A stretch of DNA of 38,709 nucleotides from Saksenaea vasiformis B4078 (Eukaryota; Mucoromycota; Mucoromycetes; Mucorales; Saksenaeaceae). Shown one piece after another: positions 34,404 to 38,709 of the stretch. Location: the NCBI GenBank assembly GCA_000697055.1, contig JNDT01001485.1, positions 1 to 38,709 on the forward strand, given 5' to 3'. Positions within the stretch are counted from its first letter, which is position 1. Every line of letters starts with the position of its first letter. The notes beneath the pieces were generated by a model. That model ran no database searches. It had not been told where the DNA came from and was given only the letters and a program-made list of their open reading frames with translations. The position numbers and the translations under genes are program-made.

Positions 34404-34409
34404 TTTATT
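34404..34409 (-). terminator. Polyadenylation signal of the DapA-family gene
   Basis: AATAAA on the minus strand, 10 nt past the stop at 34419. Confidence 0.45.
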
Positions 34410-34418
34410 GTTGTTGTA

Positions 34419-35306
34419 TTAAAGAAAAAAGATCTTGTCTAGCGCTTGCTTCATTTCGTCAGAGACGTCTAAAACTGGAGGAGGGCAATAGCCAATAGGA
34501 ACATTCTTCTTGCGCAAAATGTACTTGACGCTTTGGATCATTCCTGCTTCTTCTAGTAGCTTGACACCAGGAGCGATACCCTCCATGATGTCTTGGGCTT
34601 GTGCAGTCTCATTTTTCAATAAATGGTTGACGATGCTTTTGACCTGGTCAGGATAAACGTTTCCGGCGATGGAGGTAATGCCAGTGTATCCGTGCGTTGT
34701 GAATGCGTCGAGAAACGTCAAATCCCTTCCAGAGAAAAAGCTGTAGGTGGTACTGCTTGTGCTTCCCAAAGCAGCTTTTGCTTTGCTTACATTCTCGGGA
34801 GTACCTGCTTCCTTTAGCCCATAGACGTTCTCGACAGCTTTATCAATGCGAGCAAATGTTTCTGGTTCCAAATTAAATCCATTCCGGCGGGGATTATTGT
34901 AGAGGAAGATCGGCAGTTCTTTTGCGCAGGCTGCCACTTCGCTCACGTAGAATTCCGCTTCTTGCTGTGAGGGGATACGGTAGGGTGGGAATCCCAGCAT
35001 AATTCCCGAGAAGCCGGCCTCTTTCGCCGCATGGGCCAACTCCTTTGCATCTTCGGTCTTGAACGCAGCGACGCCCGCGTAAAGCTGGCATTTTCCGGCA
35101 ACTGTCTTACCGACCAGACTGAACAACTGTTTACGCTCGTCAATTGTCATACAGTGCTGCTCCCCTGTCGTCCCGCTAACAAGCAAGCCGGGAATGTTTT
35201 GATCCAGGTAGTATTTCACTACGTGCGGCACAGACGCCACATCAAGAGTTCCTGACCTGGTAAACGGCGTCACCATAGCAACTGAATAAGGAATGAACTT
35301 CTGCAT
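34419..35306 (-). CDS. DapA/DHDPS-family aldolase or synthase, intronless
   Basis: One uninterrupted frame; the ATG at 35306 gives 295 residues. The open frame extends 56 codons further upstream, but MQKFIPYSVAMVTPF is the normal start of the family. It is a class I aldolase TIM barrel using a Schiff-base lysine with pyruvate or a related keto acid. Visible are GTTGE (45-49), the proton-relay Tyr136 in LYNNP, and Lys165 in YGLKEAG. Family members include dihydrodipicolinate synthase, N-acetylneuraminate lyase, 4-hydroxy-2-oxoglutarate aldolase and 2-keto-3-deoxy sugar acid aldolases. Fungi generally make lysine by the aminoadipate route, so a true DHDPS role is unlikely; a catabolic aldolase is more probable. 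It has no introns in an intron-rich neighbourhood. It is convergent with the GNAT gene, stops 293 nt apart. Confidence 0.88.
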   Translation of the reverse strand: MQKFIPYSVAMVTPFTRSGTLDVASVPHVVKYYLDQNIPGLLVSGTTGEQHCMTIDERKQLFSLVGKTVAGKCQLYAGVAAFKTEDAKELAHAAKEAGFSGIMLGFPPYRIPSQQEAEFYVSEVAACAKELPIFLYNNPRRNGFNLEPETFARIDKAVENVYGLKEAGTPENVSKAKAALGSTSSTTYSFFSGRDLTFLDAFTTHGYTGITSIAGNVYPDQVKSIVNHLLKNETAQAQDIMEGIAPGVKLLEEAGMIQSVKYILRKKNVPIGYCPPPVLDVSDEMKQALDKIFFL

Positions 35307-36063
35307 TCTATCCGGGTAAAGTAAACAAGAGAAGTAATGTGTCAAAGAAACAGAAAAGAAATGACTCACTTCCAAGGGCCCGTCGGTCTTATTTTTGCCG
35401 AAGAAAGAAAATAAGGTTTGGGGCACGATACATTTTTTAAAATCCGTAATACAAATACTGGATTTTGAGCACACATTAAGTCATCCAAATACTATTTTGC
35501 GTCGACAACACATCAATCCTGCGGTGAGGAGCAGCGTATCTTTGCGCAGAGAATCAGGTACCCTTACTTCTGAATCAAAGGTGTATTGCGCTGGTCCATT
35601 GTAATAGGTTCCCCAACGCACCAATCAGAACGCGTGAAATGGCAGTATTGAAAGGGACGCATGAATTTCTTTTCTTTTTTTCTTGGAAATTGCTACGGAC
35701 ACTCATGTAATGCGTTTTCGCTAGCAGCTGGACAAACATCTGGTCAATATTAATGCAAGTATGATCGTCCTCAAATAAAAAACAAATTGTGAGCATCTGT
35801 GCAGCTAGCATCCATAAGACGAGTGCCTATGAGCTGGATGTCCGTAAATTAAGCCCTCATTGAGCGCCTACAGATAGATATTATCAGTTCATATATCTAA
35901 GTCTAAACAGTCGATCCATGGAGACTCGAGCACTCGTTGGTATAAGCGTACAATCAGATTTCATTATAGAATTTTAAGCTACCTATCTAACAGTTTTCTG
36001 AGTTATGTTACATGAGTGTGCCTAAGAGGCAGACGCTGAGTGTCCGTAGCAATTCTCAATAAC

Positions 36064-36123
36064 AAAAAACCGTGTCCATCTGTATTCGAATAAAAAAAAA
36101 CCGTGCCCATTTGTATTCGAATA
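36064..36123. repeat. Tandem duplication, period 31 bp
   Basis: Two copies: aaaaaaccgtgtccatctg followed by tattcgaata, then aaaaaaccgtgcccatttg followed by tattcgaata. They differ at two positions plus the length of the A-run. Confidence 0.75.
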
Positions 36124-36385
36124 GACGCGGGCTGTACTTTTAGTGTAACCCGTGTCCCTAACTTTTACAATAGATAGATACAGGCGAAAGAAAATAAGCA
36201 GCTTATGACGGCTAAATTCTTTTTTGTACAGCACTGTCAACATTTCTAGTCATCAGTAATGCAACATGTACTTGCATTCTTCAAATAAGCTTGTACATTC
36301 TAAGTTACTGATGCTGATTCGAACACTTTTTCTTTAATGCTACAATTAATACTCGAGACACATACATTCCGACATTCCCGACCAT

Positions 36386-36500
36386 CTTAACTGTCCCGTC
36401 TCGCTCGAGCCCAGGACAAGGAAGTTTCGGACCTAACTGTCCCGACCGAGTTAGAGACAAAGTGTCTCCTGTCTCGTCCTGTCCTGTCCCGGCCCGTTAG
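36386..36500. repeat. Block of repeated TGTCCCG/GTCTCG words
   Basis: TGTCCCG occurs at 36392, 36438 and 36485, twice within a longer word (taactgtcccg). Interspersed are gtctcg, gtcctgtcct and the inverse ggacaag/gagacaaag. It resembles the internal repeats of a transposon end or satellite relic. No terminal duplication was found. Confidence 0.4.
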
Positions 36501-36510
36501 GAGCACTAAT

Positions 36511-37235
36511 CATGACGTAAGTGGAGACAGGGTCAAAGATACTGTTGTCCCTTAGGCAAGCTGCTTGTAGATTGGGCTTAAATTCGATCCTCAACCTTGC
36601 CGACAGTTCTGAGGATGGCCAAAGGATTATATTTAGCGACTCTCAATGGAAGTGTTTGCAGGAGAAATTTGATGACAAGGTGACAGTCCCACCGGTATCA
36701 GGGACAAATCAAGGATAAGCTTAGCAGTATTAGTCGTGTAAGTGGATGCTTGAGGAATCTTAATTGGGTATACTAACAGGCTATCACTTAGCGCGTTAAA
36801 TAGCTCAACTTGGCTCGTGGATACGCAAAAGCAATGAAAGTACATCGGGATGCAGAGCGAGACTGTGACGATGTAAGCAAGATTGGATTCGTCTATGCAC
36901 ATATGCAAGAAAGAAGACATTCAGCGGTCAATTGGCAAATCGATGATGACCACTCCTGCGTATGTAGCATCAGACTGTATAAAACCAAACCGCACGCGTT
37001 TACAAAGCGCCTGACAGAACAGACTTTCTTGTTCAAAATATGGGCATCGATTATTGAGGCACCTTTTGACAAGATCCAAACTGAGGCGCGATGGTAAGTA
37101 GCATCAAAAACTTAAAGGAAAAGCAAATGAATCAAACCCTATTCTTTTCATTTTTCTTCCAGGGGTGAGAGCACACAAATATTCGAGAGTTACAGACACT
37201 TCAAAACAAAAAAAGCCCAAAGACAGCAAACATAA
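36511..37235 (+). CDS. Unrecognised protein, at least three exons, model partial
   Basis: The 3' part is clear. An exon ending at 37093 (donor GTAAGT) joins in phase to 37163-37235. Together they read ARGYAKAMKVHRDAERDCDD, then LTEQTFLFKIWASIIEAPFD and RWGESTQIFESYRHFKTKKA, ending QRQQT. The upstream acceptor is probably ATAG at 36803, and the donor GTAAGT at 36738 fits its phase. The 5' part is an open frame from about 36515 to 36718 (LLSLRQAACRLGLNSILNLA, SDSQWKCLQEKFDD), but it is in another frame, so at least one more junction is unresolved. The F..KIW..IIE.....RWGES pattern reminds me of a large, uncharacterised family in Mucoromycota genomes, here cut short after WGES. That link is from memory and weak. 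Confidence 0.4.
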
Positions 37236-38237
37236 TTACACCTCTAGACTGTCTTCTCTTTAATACTGCATATACCTAGACCACTTCAAATAAATAAGTA
37301 CCTACTGTAACGAGAAGCGACACCTGATGTTGCAATGGCAACCTTTTTTTTCCCGCTTTGCTTTAATGAAAATCCGACCGCAGTAATGGATCAATCTCTG
37401 TGCAATTATCATTAATGCCGACAGTAAAATAATACGGAAGAAAGGTTAAGTTACTTACCATAAGAAAACATGCTGTGAAAGGACACCGGGAAACTGCATT
37501 ACAATTACCGGTTACATTCGTCTGTTTTTATAATCGCGATTCCGTTGCATTCGAAGAGATGACCGGACTAAATGACAGTCGAATGAGTTAATGCTCTTTG
37601 CAACAAACGTCCGAGATGTGGGATCACTTCAATAAACACGTCTTTTTTTTGTTTCCTTGGGAACACTGCATTATCTTTGGGGGAGTGACATAACGCGCTG
37701 GAGTTGATTTCTCAAGAGGCCTTTAAAAAGGCGTTTTTTTTTTCCTTTTTGTGTGTTTTTTCCTCTTTCGTTTATATCTTCTTTTTGTAAGTTTTCCTTT
37801 TTATACTTTTGTTGTGCTCACTGTCGGAGGCCAACATCATCTTTATGCGTTCTTCTTGTCCTGGCCAGACATACAAGACGTTGCAAAGAGCTGGCCACTC
37901 TTTGCTGATGATGCCGATAAAAGAGCTTTTCTTTTTTATACTTCTTTTCTTTTATACTTCTCTTCTTCTCTCTTTTTTATTTCTTATCCTTTTTCAACTT
38001 TATCTTTTATCTCATTGTTATTCTCTTTTCTGTTACTGCTTTCGCCCTTTCTTTATTTTCTTCTTGCAACAAAACTTTCCGGTAAGCTATATTCCAGACA
38101 AAATCGTTTTTTTTACGTTACTTCAGTTTCCGGAACCACGCGTATCTCGCGTTTTCGACGCGTTTTTATTTATTTCAATAAGGTATGCTTTAGGAATCGT
38201 TCGATCATTTATTCTTTCCTCATTAACTCCATTTCAG
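37236..38237. other. Intergenic region with long pyrimidine-rich tract
   Basis: From about 37730 to 38070 the plus strand is dominated by T and C (ttttttccttttttgtgtgttt; cttctttctcttt motifs), interrupted by 37815-37925. There a frame reads TVGGQHHLYAFFLSWPDIQD and may be an exon. A GTATGC donor at 38184 and the TTTCAG at 38232-38237 outline an intron that ends exactly at the next ATG. The region is therefore probably the 5' leader of that gene. Confidence 0.35.
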
Positions 38238-38593
38238 ATGTCGACATGCTCTTTCGAGAGTACGGTCTCCATTTACACGTCGGGCTCTGAAACTTCTACC
38301 TTTGGTCGAGGGCAGTACCATTCACTTGATCCTTCCCATTCATTCACATGTCAACTACAGATCATCACGGACATAGCGCCATTTAGTTTTGCGTCGGTGT
38401 TATGCAAGAACACAAATGCCGATCAATCAGGTACGCTTTTAGTACTGATTGTTTCACAAAGTGTAACCCAGCTATTATAGTTTCCCACCCCGGGGCAGGG
38501 ACCATAAACGGACCTCATGTACGTTGGAGTTACGGCGCAGATCGACCTTCCTTTCGCTTCCGGGATGATCCCCTACAGAGATTGGTGCCATAA
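38238..38593 (+). CDS. Unrecognised Ser/Thr-rich small protein, possibly continuing past the window
   Basis: Two exons, 38238-38430 and 38481-38593, join in phase and give 101 residues. The N-terminus is Ser/Thr-rich (MSTCSFESTVSIYTSGSETS). The middle is beta-like (FTCQLQIITDIAPFSFASVL). The second exon reads GAGTINGPHVRWSYGADRPS and ends FRFRDDPLQRLVP. The ATG directly follows a TTTCAG acceptor, so the true start may lie upstream, or the upstream intron may be in the leader. After the stop a further intron-like segment, 38642-38691, has a ttactaatt branch motif and ends GATAG. The transcript may thus run off the window, and an alternative splice could bypass the stop. No family is recognised. 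Confidence 0.45.
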
Positions 38594-38709
38594 TCCCGCA
38601 TAGTCTACTGAGTATTTCTTGACCGGTCTTCCTCTTAAAAGGTATGTTTATTACGTTTATTTTTTTCTTATTTACTAATTATTTTGGATAGACCTTGCGC
38701 TACAGGCTA

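Larger units (their letters stand above)
35307..36510. other. Gene-poor region with repeats
   Basis: It holds the promoter side of the DapA-family gene, a 31-bp tandem repeat (36064-36123) and a TGTCCCG-rich block (36386-36500). No open frame longer than about 75 codons looks coding. Confidence 0.5.

Noticed and set aside
34419..35474. Longer 351-residue form of the DapA-family enzyme
   Set aside because: The extra 56 residues are unlike a targeting signal and precede the conserved family start at the ATG at 35306; leader sequence open by chance is more likely.
37751..38480. Two long overlapping plus-strand frames (179 and 223 codons) rich in Phe, Leu and Ser, looking like membrane proteins
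   Set aside because: They arise from reading a T/C-rich tract, which yields Phe/Leu/Ser in any frame. They cross clear splice signals and no conserved motif is present.

Overview
The window is nuclear DNA of a filamentous fungus. It has compact multi-exon genes, GT-AG introns mostly 40-70 nt long, TACTAA(C)-like branch points just before acceptors, and AATAAA motifs after stop codons. The gene set (GDP-fucose carrier, Far11/STRIP scaffold, CAF-1 large subunit with PIP box, CAP20-like perilipin) and the intron style point to an early-diverging lineage, most likely Mucoromycota. That placement is inference from style and homology; no rRNA or organelle marker is present. All exon joins were made by hand from splice signals, reading-frame phase and remembered family similarity. 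No tRNA, rRNA or CRISPR was recognised.

Layout. 1-4.03 kb: no confident gene; a two-copy 41-bp repeat and short coding-like fragments. 4.04-5.34 kb (+): GDP-fucose transporter. 5.78-9.23 kb (-): STRIP/Far11 scaffold of the STRIPAK complex, convergent with the transporter. 9.23-11.15 kb: gene-poor, with a frame-broken relic on the minus strand. 11.15-16.13 kb (+): SKI2 RNA helicase of the cytoplasmic exosome. 16.13-19.23 kb (-): CAF-1 large subunit; by my models its stop codon overlaps that of SKI2. 19.2-20.8 kb: decayed repeat and an unrecognised minus-strand gene. 20.88-24.57 kb (+): SEC24 of the COPII coat, followed by a perilipin-like lipid-droplet protein at 24.76-25.67 kb (+). 25.7-29.2 kb: gene-poor, with a possible 66-residue secreted protein holding a DNA hairpin. 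29.2-31.68 kb (+): C-terminal third of NOT1 with no N-terminal part in the window. 31.88-32.53 kb (-): V-ATPase subunit F. 33.60-34.13 kb (+) and 34.42-35.31 kb (-): two intronless enzymes of bacterial look, a GNAT acetyltransferase and a DapA-family aldolase/synthase. 35.3-38.7 kb: repeats, fragments of an unrecognised protein, and a short unrecognised gene near the right edge.

The neighbourhood is a mix of housekeeping functions (mRNA turnover: SKI2, NOT1; secretion and glycosylation: SEC24, GDP-fucose transport; chromatin: CAF-1; signalling: STRIPAK; lipid storage: perilipin; vacuole acidification: VMA7). There are no operons and no obvious biosynthetic cluster. I found no undescribed multi-gene system. 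The observations most worth following are the SKI2/CAF-1 stop-codon overlap at TTAA, the stand-alone NOT1 C-terminal module, and the intronless acetyltransferase/aldolase pair.
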